64,000 nt of DNA from Anaerobiospirillum succiniciproducens DSM 6400 (GCF_000482845.1 NZ_AXWV01000006.1:1-64000); one strand, 5' to 3'. Counted from the first letter of the stretch, positions 9,780-20,497 are shown. A program made the numbers and translations. Notes: generated by a model not told the origin, from the sequence alone.

Positions 9780-10260
9780 CTTGGCGTTTGTGTCAACACA
9801 TCAACCGTTAATACTTAACTGATGTATTAGCCATTTTTTAAGTAGTAAAAGCCAAGTGCACAATATCTTGCGATACTGTCTCGAAACAGCAGGTATAAAA
9901 GGCATACAAGGAGCACTTGACTTGAGTGCATATCCTTTAGCCTTAATACATACACAGACCTGCAAGAAATGACTGTGTACAACCGCTCCGAACCTTGTTA
10001 CGGGGCACTTAAGACAGTTTGACAAGGACTGCCGTCGTAGTCCGCTTACCTTCAGGAGATGTCAGAAGACAATCCTAACGTTTAAGCAAATGAACTAACG
10101 GGAAAGATCCGCAAGTTACGCCATTAAGAGTTCTTATCTCACCTTCAGTCTCCACGAAAGAGGGAGCAAAACAGCTTAACTTAGGTGCTTGATGTATAAG
10201 AGAAAGCTTACACGCAAGAGCACCTGCGAAACTCAAAAACAATATAGTCAACAACACCGT
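9780..10260. other. hairpin-rich non-coding segment
   Basis: No credible ORF is present, but several short inverted repeats follow one another: TACACAG/CTGTGTA, CCTTGT/ACAAGG and GGACT/AGTCC, all between about 9940 and 10045. The spacing would suit a folded RNA, but it could equally be decayed DNA. Orientation is unknown. Confidence 0.25.
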
Positions 10261-11718
10261 AAAAAGCCACGTACCAATTCTGATTTTGGTTAGCGTCGGA
10301 TAACTATAAACGTGATGATCTTCACACTAAATTGCCAAAACGGTGCCCATGGCAGTGCGGTTGCACTAAAAATGATAAGTATAAATATTATGTCATAGAT
10401 AAAATCGGTGATCTAAAAGCGCATAAATCCCTTATCTACAAAGGTTAGCTATAGGTAATTGGGATTAGGCTAGATGGCTATGATGTAATCTAGATCACAA
10501 CTTGTGACATTCAGAACTTTAATAAACCTACTTAATTAAATGATTTTAATAAATAGCTATCGCCACTAAATTGATGTGAAATTTTTCAAAAGATGATGTG
10601 CATGCTGTTTATAAGCACGTGTATCTATTTGAGAATAAAAGATATATAAGTAACGCTTATGGAAAATCGGTTCTTAAACGCAGTCACATCCGCATCAATT
10701 AATAGGTGCTAAACCTAGTAGATTAGCCAAAGTTGGGCATTATCTTGGATCCAAGGTGCCGATTACTGCAAAAACACTGCAAAGAGTCTCACTTGAAAAA
10801 CTAGTATCAAAAGGGCGCTTTTTAGGTCATATTCTGGAGTGAAGTTTCAATTTGACATGTCTCAATGAAATTAAACTCCATGCCAATTACCGCTGCACCT
10901 TCTCTTTTCGCCCGCAATGGTGCAAAGCAAATTACGCAAAGCTACTCATTATCAACTCAAAGTCACGAGGCCTACCAAGCCCATAATGCAATGCCAGGCT
11001 AGCACATAGTTGAGGCTGCCTATGCTATAGCGTGTGGCAGCCGATCTTATAGCGTGAGGCCTCATCACCATCTATAACTAGGCAGGTTGCTATTTCAAGC
11101 AACAAGCTTAATATCTATTGAATACTTCAGCCAGGTAACACGTTCACAGGCATATACATACATACATACATATATATGTATCAGCTGACTGCATTGCTCA
11201 TAAGATGGTACCTGTGTAGGTAATCGCAATGCCAAAGTAGCTGCAGCTAAGGTCAGATAGTGTCCATCTACATATATAGAAGCAGTACAGACTTTAGTAA
11301 CACCAATCATTCTACTGGGCTATGTATATGACCATCATTAATGGATTCAGAACCTTTAGTTGACCTTAAAGTTATATCTAGCAGTTTAAGATCTTGGTGG
11401 TATAAGTCATACAGTAACGCCAGGCTTACCTCGTTGCTGCTCTCAGATCAGGTATCTTACGTTTGTGCTTAGTTTGGCGGGCTCTAAGTTGCTTAGTGAA
11501 TCTATTAATGTAGCTCGCTCAGATGGACGGTTGTTTCTTTAGAGAATGATTCAGGACTTGTTAACAGAATAGATAGACTAACCTCAGCAGTCTATGACAT
11601 GGTAATCAGTATCGACCACTGTTAAACAAGTTTGTTAAGCATGAAGACAGAACAATCATGTTGCAGGCTGCTTCTATTTTATATACAAGGTAATGGTAAG
11701 GGGTGTACAAAGGAACAA
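10261..11718. other. long gene-free region
   Basis: About 1.45 kb without a convincing gene on either strand. A short (CATA)n microsatellite lies near 11155-11180. A 26-codon frame (11719-11799) with an AAAGGA box just upstream ends where the methyltransferase remnant begins. It could be a leader peptide or a gene remnant. Confidence 0.4.
10484..10499. promoter_or_regulatory. CRP-like site
   Basis: TGTAA-N6-TCACA matches the CRP consensus TGTGA-N6-TCACA at nine of ten positions with exact spacing. A CRP very close to the enteric protein is encoded at 48750-49385. The site is about 880 bases upstream of porG and 1.3 kb from the methyltransferase remnant, so its target is not evident and it may be fortuitous. 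Confidence 0.3.
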
Positions 11719-11801
11719 ATGTTTGAAATCATGCTTGAGATAGCTGAAACATCGTTGCAGATGCTTGGCAGGGATTTGAGGAATCAAATGAAAGGTTGAG
11801 T

Positions 11802-12839
11802 ATGGCAAGACAAGCAACAAATAAGAACCTACAGAAAGCCAAGAGGCTTAAAAGCGACGAGTTCTATACTCAACTTTGCGATATAGAGCGTGAATTGCAG
11901 CATTATGATGGTTGCTTTGTAGATAAGGTTGTTTACTGCAACACCGATGATCCTAAAGACAGTAATTTCTTTAAGTTCTTCAAGCACAATTTTAGAAAGC
12001 TTGGGCTGCGCAAGCTAATAGCTTCGTGTTACAAAGAACAAAGTAGGGGTCTTTTTAGTGAGCCTGCTAGAGGGCAAGCATATTACTGTGTTTATGAAGG
12101 TAGCGAAGAGACGACTAAAGTAGGCTACTTTAAAGGCGATGGTGATTTTAGAAGTGAAGAGTGTTTGGCCTTACTTAAGCAGGCAGATATTGTTGTCACT
12201 AACCCACCATTTTCACTTTTCAGAGAGTTTGTAGCTCAACTTGTTGCATATCAAAAGGATTTTTTAGTAATTGGCAACATTAACGCAATCACTTACAAAG
12301 AGATATTTGAGCTAATCCAAGGCGATCGTGCCTGGCTTGGCGTTAATCTTGGTCGTGGCATTTCTGGGTTCATTGTCCCTGACCACTACGAGCAATATGG
12401 TAGCGAGGTTGATATTAATGCAAACGGGCAAAAAATCATCTCCACTAATAACTGCCTCTGGCTTACTAACTTGGATTTAGCTTAAAGGCGCAATGATATC
12501 AATCTCACTAAACATTATTCAGGAAATGAGCGCTGCTATCCTAAATACGATAATTGCGACGCTATCAACGTAAACAAGACCAAGGATATTCCTAAAGACT
12601 ACCCTGGACTCATGGGAGTGCCGATAACTTTCTTGCACAAATACAATCCAAGTCAATTTGAAATTGTAAGGTTTAGAAAAGGCGATGACGGCAAAGACCT
12701 ACGTGTCAACGGCAAATGCCCGTACTTTAGGATCCTTGTGAAAAATAGGGCACCTTTGACATCCACCATTATCCCCACAAATGGCCAAGCACCAGCGCAA
12801 GCATCAGCATCTGCTCTGAATATGCAAACAGGCAAGTAG
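11802..12839 (+). pseudogene. EcoRI-family adenine DNA methyltransferase, broken by in-frame stop
   Basis: The frame encodes an N6-adenine methyltransferase of the EcoRI modification family (PF13651 type). Visible marks are KSDEFYTQLCDIERELQHY, VVYCNTDDPKDSNFFKFF, motif IV NPPF in TNPPFSLFREF, and FLVIGNINAITYKEIFELI. The reading frame meets TAA at 12483-12485 (codon 228) and continues in the same frame with family-typical sequence, including YPKYDNCDAINVNK and MGVPITFLHKYNPSQFEI, to a stop at 12839. One base change (for example AAA to TAA) explains this. The ATG at 11802 has AAAGG six bases upstream; a TTG two codons earlier lacks room for one. The total of about 345 codons is normal for the family. 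No restriction endonuclease gene is adjacent. A sequencing error cannot be excluded from this window. Confidence 0.85.
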
Positions 12840-13269
12840 TTGCATCTGGTCAGAATATGCAAATGACCGAGCTGATGCGGCTGATTGAATAGCAAAGCTT
12901 ATTTGGGATTGTCGTTTTTCATACACTGCAAAGTTTGCAGAAAGCTGCTTATGCTGCAGTGCGCTTTTATGGTAGAGATTGGCTGATCTTTTTGTTTGTA
13001 AATGGCTTAAATATGCTATTCGTGGGCAAGTAATGTCTTGCCTTTTCGCAGTCGCAACAATTTTTTATCTATGTAGTATGGCGCTCAATGCATATCTAGG
13101 CGCTGAAAATCCCATAGATATGCAAATCTTGATACATAATCAAAGCGTAGACAATCTCTTTATCAGTGATAATTTGCTTGAGTATATGATAACAATTTGC
13201 AAATACTTATACTAAGTATTGTGGCCATAGTTCATTATTGATGTAATAGCCACCGAACAAGTCTTGATC

Positions 13270-13316
13270 GCGTCCTGTATTACTGTGAACCCAGTTGAGT
13301 ACAGGGCGCTTTTTTA
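13270..13316 (+). terminator. terminator downstream of methyltransferase remnant
   Basis: GCGTCCTGTA pairs with TACAGGGCGC (10 bp with one wobble) across a 20-base loop and is followed by TTTTTT. It probably ends transcription from the methyltransferase locus. The loop is longer than usual. Confidence 0.55.
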
Positions 13317-14154
13317 TTTTGGCCCTCCAAAAAATCAGATACAGCCATTCGTCCTCTCTTTTTCACTCATCCCAAGCATACAGACACAATCCCTGCAGAG
13401 ACTGCTGCCCTTCACTTACAAAGCCGTTGACAGCTCTACAGGTAGCACCGTATAAAGGCGTCACATCCCGTAACTGCTTAGTCATTTAGCCCGTAGCATT
13501 GGTATGCAGTCGGTCTCAACTTGCTTGTCTCACACCTCCTAACTAGATGCTTAATGGATGCTTACATCGGGTTATTCTGCCGTGCTAATAAACGAGGTAC
13601 TTGCTGCACTAGCCATGGGGCGTGGTGCGTGAGATCTTTGTTCGCCATCTATAAATGAGAGTGTGGTGGGCAATAGCCATCAAATTTGTAAGTTTAGTGG
13701 CCTTGGTTGCTAATACGCTGCCTTTTGCCTTATGGGCTGGCAAGGTGGCCGTGCTTAAGATATAAGCACAGGGGATTATTGAGATTAAGTCGCATGAGGG
13801 CTATAAAGTGAGACATGAGCCTGTGTATTGGCAAAAGCTTGAGATAGGCCTCAGGACTTGCATGCTAGTCTCATGCTAGAATCAATAAGATGCCGCTTTG
13901 CTATCACTGAGCATGTATGAGCTCGTGATTAGGGGCGCTTCGGTGTTTTTACTTACTTGGCGATTAGTCATTTTGTGTTAAAAATGTGTTTGCTATTTTG
14001 AGGCCTTTTTGTACTATATGGCGGACAAAGCTCTTTTACGAGCGTCATTGGATAGGTCAAAAGTAGCTATCTTTATTTTGAGCAAGCGATACCTTACAAA
14101 AGGCAGAGCTTGAGTGTTAGTGTGTTAATCCTTGTTTAGTTTAGGGTGCCATTA
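13317..14154. other. intergenic, nothing recognised
   Basis: More than 800 bases between the methyltransferase locus and the ROK regulator. Plus-strand frames are interrupted by stops; no RNA gene or repeat was seen. The regulator's promoter presumably lies at the right end but no good -35/-10 pair stands out. Confidence 0.4.
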
Positions 14155-15153
14155 GTGAAAGATATCAACCAACTGTTGATGAGCCATGATATCCGTGAGA
14201 AGAATCTTGAGACAGTTCTCAGGACTCTTCATAAAGAACAGGTATCAACTGCAACTAAGCTAAATAAGCTCACCGGCTTATCTGTAGTTACTGTTAATAA
14301 GCTCCTCGATCAGCTTGTTGAGTCTGGACAGGTTAGAGTAGGTGCTAATACTAAGAACCTCAAAGGAAGACCTGCCTCTACTTATCACTTTAATGCAGCC
14401 TATAAATTAGTGCTCATCATTTCATGTTACAAGAGAGGCGGCCACGACTATGCGGGCTACTCGATTCATGATCTGTTTGGTGAGTGTATTGAACGCCGTG
14501 AAGAGTTACTTGCGACCGTCCATACTGATGAGTTTAAAGTAGCGATTGAGAACTACTTAGAGCGCTTCCCAAAGATCTCCATGATCGGTATCTCCATGCC
14601 ATCTGAGTCGATTGGCGGCCGTATGGCTTCAGCACTACGTCGTGATCCTCTGTCACGTCGTTTAGCGCAGCATATGAAAAATCGCTTCCACCTACCGGTC
14701 TTTTTGGAAACTGATATTAATGCTGCTACTTTAGGAGCCTTTAAACGTCACTCTCAATACGAGTTCGTGTGCGGTTTAGCATTAGTACCAGGTAGATCTC
14801 CTGTGTGCTCCTTCTGTTATAACGGCTCCTTGATCCGAGGTCGTGATGGCTTAGCTGGTGAAGTTAAGCACTTCCCGATGTATAACAATATCGGTATCTT
14901 GCCACTTGACCCAGATGCTGCTGATGATCTTGCAGTACGTACACTGCAGGCAGTCACCTGCGTGCTTAATCCTGCACTGATCGTCGTCTATACTGAGAGC
15001 CTTAAGTCTGGGCCTGCTCTTGCTGATCGCCTTAAGCGTCGTCTGACTAATGAGGCAGAAATCGTATTAATGCCAAAGATCGAGGTTACCGATCATATGC
15101 GTGAAGACATTGTCTCAGGCATGATCACCTTATGCTTAGAACATCTAAGCTAA
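14155..15153 (+). CDS. ROK-family (NagC/Mlc-like) transcriptional regulator
   Basis: A regulator of about 332 residues with a MarR-like winged helix-turn-helix at the N-terminus (VSTATKLNKLTGLSVVTVNKLLDQL, written with residues 31-55 in mind) followed by a degenerate ROK sugar-kinase fold. The kinase-like half keeps TDINAATLGAF and GEVKHFP, counterparts of ENDANAAA and AGEIGH. It lacks the zinc motif CxCGxxGC, so effector binding may differ from NagC. The second GTG (14155) is preferred because AGGG lies eight bases upstream; the first GTG (14146) overlaps that box. It is monocistronic with its own terminator. The operon it controls is not adjacent. Confidence 0.75.
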   Translation: MKDINQLLMSHDIREKNLETVLRTLHKEQVSTATKLNKLTGLSVVTVNKLLDQLVESGQVRVGANTKNLKGRPASTYHFNAAYKLVLIISCYKRGGHDYAGYSIHDLFGECIERREELLATVHTDEFKVAIENYLERFPKISMIGISMPSESIGGRMASALRRDPLSRRLAQHMKNRFHLPVFLETDINAATLGAFKRHSQYEFVCGLALVPGRSPVCSFCYNGSLIRGRDGLAGEVKHFPMYNNIGILPLDPDAADDLAVRTLQAVTCVLNPALIVVYTESLKSGPALADRLKRRLTNEAEIVLMPKIEVTDHMREDIVSGMITLCLEHLS

Positions 15154-15200
15154 GAAACACTGCTAAAAGATTTGATAAGGCACAAGTTGCCATCATAAGA

Positions 15201-15232
15201 GGGTCTAGGAGCACTGCTGCTAGGCCCTTTTT
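15201..15232 (+). terminator. terminator of ROK regulator
   Basis: GGGTCTAG and CTAGGCCC form an 8-bp stem with one wobble around an 11-base loop, followed by TTTTT. Confidence 0.85.
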
Positions 15233-16839
15233 CATAAATAGACTTACATCGCCACCTAAACTCTTCGAGTTATCGGCGGAGAATTACGCCTATTAGTTAA
15301 ATCGGATAAATCTTTAGAGCAGCAATCTTAAAATAAAGGTCAGGGCTATAGGATAGGCAGCATAGCGGATGTCGAATTGAACGAGATCATTTGGGGCACA
15401 AGGAATATGACTGTGCATTTTGTGCTTTGGAAGAGACTAAATGATGGTCTACTAAACATAACTAAGCTCCTCAATAGGATATTAGTTGGCTTTTCAGCAA
15501 TATGAGTTCACTTATAGGGAGATAAAAGTGAGACTTTATCTCTATATCAATTGTTCTGTTATATAGTATTTGAACTCTATCAACTAGGCTAATTGGCTTG
15601 AACATTGATCTAAGTTTTGTGTAAGTGCGTTTAAATCCTAGATACTCTTAGAAAACTTTATGCTACAAATCAAAAATAAGGATACTCATCAGTCCAATAA
15701 ATAAAATTATTGCACATAATGCCAAACATGCTTACACAACTATAGTTGACATAATTTATATAAGTGTTAAAATGAATTGTGAAACAGTTCACTAAAGGTG
15801 TTGTATACTAGTATGGATCAGCTAAGTTAGCTCATATGCTAGCTTGTTCAACGAATTAGTTAAGATTTAAACCTTGTCTAAACCTACAATTGAGTGTGAC
15901 AAGTACATAAATATTTAGTTAACCATCATTTGCATTGAATGCCATATGCACATTGGTGCTATACTCTTTTTCGTTGCAGCACATGAGTTCTAGCCTCTGT
16001 CATGCCTTTTGGGGCCATACAGGGCATTACTAAAACTGATACAACCCTTAAGCTCAATATATGCACATTCAGTAACTTAGAACTTCATTTTTTAAACACT
16101 GAATGATTTTATGCATGTTTTGCTCTAGACATAAGAATTGGCTGTAATACCCAACTACTTATATATAGAGTAATATTTGAATGCTTTAGGTATGCAACTA
16201 AGTTAAGACTTCTTTGCTTGCTCATGCAGAGGCATCTTTAATCAACGCTTATACATGTTAGGCAGTTAGTGCTCTGATCTTATACATGTATGCTCCTTTA
16301 AAGAGACCTTTGTCATTTACTTATATTTGTTGTTTCCGCTAGGTTACTTCATAAAGTAATGAGCAGTGAAATAGCTTGATTCACTGATTGGGACAGCACA
16401 AGATAAGCTTAGTTTGCCATCTGTTGTTGGCTTTACCTTAATGGTAAAGTCTGAATATGCAAACCTTTTGAACTTATAGCCTGTAGCTAGTAAGACAAAG
16501 GGTTTGTGGTAGTGTATGCACAGTTAGATGTAGATTTTTGTGTGGTTAAGGTTCACCAGAAGACTTGTTGCAATGAGTGCTTGGCTTATTGCGCTCACCT
16601 TGTGTGAATGATACTGCAAGATTGTTTATATTGGCCGATGCGCACTTTAATCGTTGTTTAATCATATGTCGTATGTGCAGGATCTGTTGTTCATTGTGTG
16701 GTTCATACAGCACAGCGACAATTTGCGATTTTAAGCTGGCTTGATGATAGGAGCTTGGTGCTAGTGTTACGTTTTATCAACATTAGTAGCTATCAGTTAA
16801 TACTGCTTAAATGAGCAAGTACTATGAAAGGGACAAGGT
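15233..16839. other. AT-rich gene-free region
   Basis: 1.6 kb of AT-rich sequence without a gene on either strand. I see no tRNA, rRNA or strong repeat. It separates two regulator genes and may hold the promoter of the WYL regulator. Confidence 0.45.
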
Positions 16840-17865
16840 ATGGCAGCAAACTCCTATTCAAGCACGAATGGGTCTGAAACAGAGTCAATGGATCCACCCG
16901 CAATTGCCTTTAAGTGGACCCAGGCACGACGCCTTGAGTTTATTGACTTTCGTTTAAGTTCAGACGGACGCGTTAATCGTAGTGACCTCGTTGATTTCTT
17001 TGGTATCTCTGTACCACAGGCATCTTTAGATTTAGCTCGCTACCTTGAGTTAGTTCGCAAAGCTACTCCAAGACGTAAGAATCTTATCTACAATCGTCAT
17101 CTTAAGTACTATGTTCGTACTGAAGACTTCAAGCCACTGTTCCCAACGGTATCTAATCCGCAAAGCTACTTAGCTGATTTGCTTGCTCTGTGCCGTGGTG
17201 AGTTACCTCAGTCCCGCAATTTCTTTGGCTATGTACCAAATGTAGGTGTTGCCACCTTCGTACCTCCACGCCGTAGTGTCGACCCTGAGATTCTCTTCAA
17301 TATTCTTGAAGCAATTCGTTGCCGTATGGCTGTGCACGTTACCTACATGAGCGTTAGCTCTGATGGTGATCAGTCACACCTGATTGCTCCTCATGGTCTT
17401 GCTTACGATGGCAACCGTTGGCACGTACGTGCTTACTGCTACAATCGCCATGGATTCCGTGATTTTGTTCTATCACGCCTGCTTACTTGTTCTGCACCGG
17501 ACATCCAAGCACCTGAAGATCGCTTCACTGCTCCTGGTGGTAACGGTGTCGTAATAGTAAGTACCTCTGGTCGTGATGATCGTGATTGGAATACTCTTAT
17601 CGATCTCGTATTATGCGCAAATCCTAAGTTACCTGAGCGTGCTAGACGTGCTGTTGAGATGGATTACGGCATGGAAGAGAATGGTACTGTGGTTTACACT
17701 TGTCGTCGTGCCTTAGTCTTCTATACCCTGCAGTGGTTACGACTCACTCCACATGATGTTAACTTACCTCCAGAGTGCCGTCAGATTGTCTTAGACAATG
17801 AAGACGAGGTAATGGCAGTTTTAGAGAATGACAACTTCTCCTCATTAACTGTTATTCATGAGTGA
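16840..17865 (+). CDS. WYL-domain transcriptional regulator, BrxR/CapW type
   Basis: A 341-residue regulator. Residues about 26-70 form a winged helix (RLEFIDFRLSSDGRVNRSDL, then FFGISVPQASLDLARY), wording typical of the BrxR/CapW group, followed by NLIYNRHLKYYVRTEDFKPLFP. A WYL domain spans about 155-225 (IAPHGLAYDGNRWHVRAYC, then RDFVLSRL), and a WCX-like C-terminal domain completes it. In known members these proteins repress BREX, CBASS and other phage-defence operons and are relieved by a nucleic-acid or nucleotide signal. Here no defence operon is adjacent. It is monocistronic, with GGGACAAGG just before the ATG and a terminator after it. Confidence 0.8.
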   Translation: MAANSYSSTNGSETESMDPPAIAFKWTQARRLEFIDFRLSSDGRVNRSDLVDFFGISVPQASLDLARYLELVRKATPRRKNLIYNRHLKYYVRTEDFKPLFPTVSNPQSYLADLLALCRGELPQSRNFFGYVPNVGVATFVPPRRSVDPEILFNILEAIRCRMAVHVTYMSVSSDGDQSHLIAPHGLAYDGNRWHVRAYCYNRHGFRDFVLSRLLTCSAPDIQAPEDRFTAPGGNGVVIVSTSGRDDRDWNTLIDLVLCANPKLPERARRAVEMDYGMEENGTVVYTCRRALVFYTLQWLRLTPHDVNLPPECRQIVLDNEDEVMAVLENDNFSSLTVIHE

Positions 17866-17949
17866 AACGATCCTGCAAGTCAGGTATTCGTTGCAAATTC
17901 TGGTCTAAAGTCGCTCTCTAATTCTCAAAAGCGCAAGTAATAGACCTAA

Positions 17950-17985
17950 AAATGCCCTAGCAACTCAAGTTGCCAGGGCTTTTTA
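17950..17985 (+). terminator. terminator of WYL regulator
   Basis: GCCCTAGCAAC and GTTGCCAGGGC pair over 11 positions with one mismatch around TCAA, followed by TTTTT. A-runs on the other side make it potentially bidirectional. The stretch on to 18539 holds no credible gene. Confidence 0.85.
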
Positions 17986-18539
17986 GTTTCTGCATACAGC
18001 ATATCTTGCAGCGCTATCCTCGCCTCAATCTTTGCACGCATCAACGTAGCTACAAGCGCTTTAGGCAACACGCGTCTAAGTTATATGAAAGGGCAGGAAT
18101 GTGTACTCTAAAGGATGCAGTGAAGGTATGTAGATGCAAATCTCTAAGGCTATACTAGCAGCAAGGCAATTATGCTATGTATAGCCTAGGCGTATAGCTC
18201 ATTACATATTAGAGCTGTCATCTTTGATACAAGATAGGGTGTCATCGCTTTTTAGCTAGATACTTGCGTTAGCACGCAATTTAGCTATATCTTTTGGTCT
18301 TTTACAATCAAGAATGCAAAGTTTGTTGTATCATGTATCATAGTGCAACAATTGTTTAGCAATCCCGGTGAGTGTTGTCAGCCCACATGGTGTGCTGCAA
18401 ACAATATATAAAGATCAACTAATGGATGAGCCTTGTAGAGGCTTTCTCTAAGCTAGTTTGTTTTACGACCTAGTCACAAGCAGTGTATTCGTGATTGATC
18501 TTTTGGACTTTTCAATCAGACAAAAGCAAGGTGGAATTT

Positions 18540-19430
18540 ATGCATCTTAGCGGCAAGACGGTTTTACTCCAGGCAGGTGATTACACTGCGACTATCGTAA
18601 CCATCGGCGGTGCAATTGCTAGCTTAAAGTATTTAGGTCATGACATCGTCATGCCTTGGAAGCCAGAGTCTGTTCCTGAGGGCTATCAGGGCAAGATCCT
18701 CGCTCCATGGCCAAATCGTATTCCTGATGGTATCTATACTTTTGCAAATCAAGAGTACAGTCTTCCTATCAACGACAAAGAGACTCAGTGTGCCTCTCAT
18801 GGTTTAGTGGCTTGGCAAGAATGGTCCATCAAGAGTATGTCAGCAAGCGGCGTTGAGCTGCAGTGCTTTATTCCTCCACAGCCAGGTTATCCTTTCTTAA
18901 TCAGCCTGCAGGCTAATTATGAGCTTATTGAGGGCATGGGTCTTAAGATCGACATTACTGCTCAGAACGTAGGCAAGGAAGACGCTCCATATGGCATCGG
19001 TATGCACCCATATATCACTATTGATGGTCAGCTCATCGATGAGTGCGTATTATCCATGCCATTTACTCGTGCCTTTGCCTTATCCGAGCGCAAGATCCCA
19101 ACTGAGGTTGTCTCTGTAGATGACTTAGGCTTCAACTTCCAAAAGCCACGTGCTATGGGCCCAGTTGAAATCGATCACTGCTTCATCTCTGAAGGCGCTG
19201 CTCGCATGAATACCGTCATGCTCGAGAACAAGGATCTGAAGGTTTACTGCAAGTCTAATGCTCCATTCATGCAGCTGTACACTCCAGATAAATTAGGTCG
19301 TAAGTGCTTAGCTGTTGAGCCTATGACTTGTGCTGCTAATGCCTTTAACAATGGCTACGGGCTCATCACCTTAAAGGAACATCAGCACAGCACCTTAACC
19401 TACATCATTGGTGCTGTTAAGCAGGTCTAA
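18540..19430 (+). CDS. galM: aldose 1-epimerase
   Basis: A 296-residue galactose mutarotase-like enzyme that interconverts alpha and beta anomers of aldoses in the cytoplasm. ILAPWPNRIPDG near residue 58, SHGLVAWQEW, GIGMHPYI (catalytic His) and AVEPMT (catalytic Glu) appear in family order. The length is slightly below the 330-350 of classical GalM and suits the YihR-like or unspecified aldose epimerase subgroup, so substrate range is uncertain. The ATG at 18540 is chosen because AAGGTGG precedes it; an upstream in-frame extension of 15 codons has no homology look. It is monocistronic, with a terminator following. Confidence 0.88.
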   Translation: MHLSGKTVLLQAGDYTATIVTIGGAIASLKYLGHDIVMPWKPESVPEGYQGKILAPWPNRIPDGIYTFANQEYSLPINDKETQCASHGLVAWQEWSIKSMSASGVELQCFIPPQPGYPFLISLQANYELIEGMGLKIDITAQNVGKEDAPYGIGMHPYITIDGQLIDECVLSMPFTRAFALSERKIPTEVVSVDDLGFNFQKPRAMGPVEIDHCFISEGAARMNTVMLENKDLKVYCKSNAPFMQLYTPDKLGRKCLAVEPMTCAANAFNNGYGLITLKEHQHSTLTYIIGAVKQV

Positions 19431-19463
19431 GCGCTAGCTTAATAGGATATATGCTTTGATTAA

Positions 19464-19497
19464 AAAATGCAGACCATCACTAGGCCTGCATTTTTTT
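19464..19497 (+). terminator. terminator of galM
   Basis: AAAATGCAG pairs with the CTGCATTTT side across a 13-base loop, and a run of seven T follows. The remaining sequence to 19856 holds no gene. Confidence 0.75.
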
Positions 19498-19856
19498 ATG
19501 CGCCCAATCTAAATGCCTTAAGGTTTTGCACCTTATGAAGTGGTCCCATGTATAGGCGCATTTATACAAGCAGCAATTATCTATTTACTCATACAAACAT
19601 GCAAAAGCGAAAAAATATTGGATCGTCTATCGCAAAATAGCATTCGTATCATTGTTGTTCGCGCTTTGCTCGGCTATAGTATAAAATTAGACTAAGAGTA
19701 CTAACGTATTTGCTTGCGATGCTCTGTGAAAGTTACCTGCTTCACCGTAGCTAAAAACTCCAGCAAGACGTGTTAATGCCATTGTGCGCTCTGTATGCAC
19801 ATAAGGATAAGAGCTTCTTAGGTAACGAATAATCCCATCCACACGGAGAATTGCAG

Positions 19857-20396
19857 ATGTTAAAGATTGCCAAGATTGCATTAGTGTCAGCTATGTTAAC
19901 CGCTGGTTTAACCGGCTGTGGTGACAATGCTCCAGATGCATCCATCCCTGCTAAGGTTTACGCTGACGGTGTTGTAAACAGCGACTTACACAAGATGCTG
20001 TCAGTAATGGATCTTTCTGACGTATCCAAGGAGAACCAGAAGTTAGTTTCTCAGAGCTTAGGTGAGATCTTAAACACCACCAAGGCTATTGCAGCAGCAA
20101 AGGGTGGTTTTGCTAAGTACGTTGTTACCGACATTACCGCTGAGGGCAATGAGGCTGTTGCTAACGTTAAGTTCATCTTCAAGGATGGTAGCGAAGTTGT
20201 TAGTGCAATCCCAATGCGTTTATCTGGCGACAACTATGCTGTTGTTTTAAACCAGGCTCGTGCTGAAGAGACCGCTGAGGTTGCTGCTGAGGACTTAGTT
20301 CCTGCTAATGCCGAAGTTCAGGCTGCTCCTGCTGAGCAGGCTGCAGCTCCTGCTGAGCAAGCAGCAGCTCCAGCTGCAGAGGCTAAGGCTCAGTAA
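19857..20396 (+). CDS. small lipoprotein
   Basis: A 179-residue predicted lipoprotein. The signal peptide MLKIAKIALVSAMLTAG ends in the lipobox LTGC, so Cys would be lipidated and the protein anchored in the inner or outer membrane. The central ~110 residues form one domain with alternating helix and strand patterns. It resembles small DUF4878-like lipoproteins, but I cannot confirm the family. The last ~45 residues are an Ala/Pro/Glu-rich tail with the repeat APAEQAA. ATG 19857 is chosen over the TTG two codons earlier because GGAGAA sits six bases upstream. Codon use suggests good expression. Function unknown. Confidence 0.8.
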   Translation: MLKIAKIALVSAMLTAGLTGCGDNAPDASIPAKVYADGVVNSDLHKMLSVMDLSDVSKENQKLVSQSLGEILNTTKAIAAAKGGFAKYVVTDITAEGNEAVANVKFIFKDGSEVVSAIPMRLSGDNYAVVLNQARAEETAEVAAEDLVPANAEVQAAPAEQAAAPAEQAAAPAAEAKAQ

Positions 20397-20452
20397 GCTG
20401 CTAGCTTCAGGCAACAAGATAGGCTATAGCAATACTAGAGCCTAACATCATG

Positions 20453-20497
20453 CAAAGGCATCATGGGATCATAACCTGTGGTGCCTTTGTTGTTTTT
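20453..20497 (+). terminator. terminator of lipoprotein gene
   Basis: CAAAGGCATCA and TGGTGCCTTTG make an 11-bp stem with one wobble, followed by TTGTTTTT. Confidence 0.8.

Noticed and set aside
11095-11310. 71-residue minus-strand ORF over the CATA microsatellite
   Set aside because: Translation of a simple repeat, with no ribosome site.
12979-13215. 78-residue plus-strand ORF with a hydrophobic N-terminal half
   Set aside because: It starts with TTG without a ribosome site and has no recognisable family; chance frame in AT-rich DNA, although a terminator follows it.
14155-15153. Glucokinase or other sugar kinase
   Set aside because: The ROK fold is present, but the N-terminal helix-turn-helix and the loss of the ATP-binding and zinc motifs indicate a regulator.
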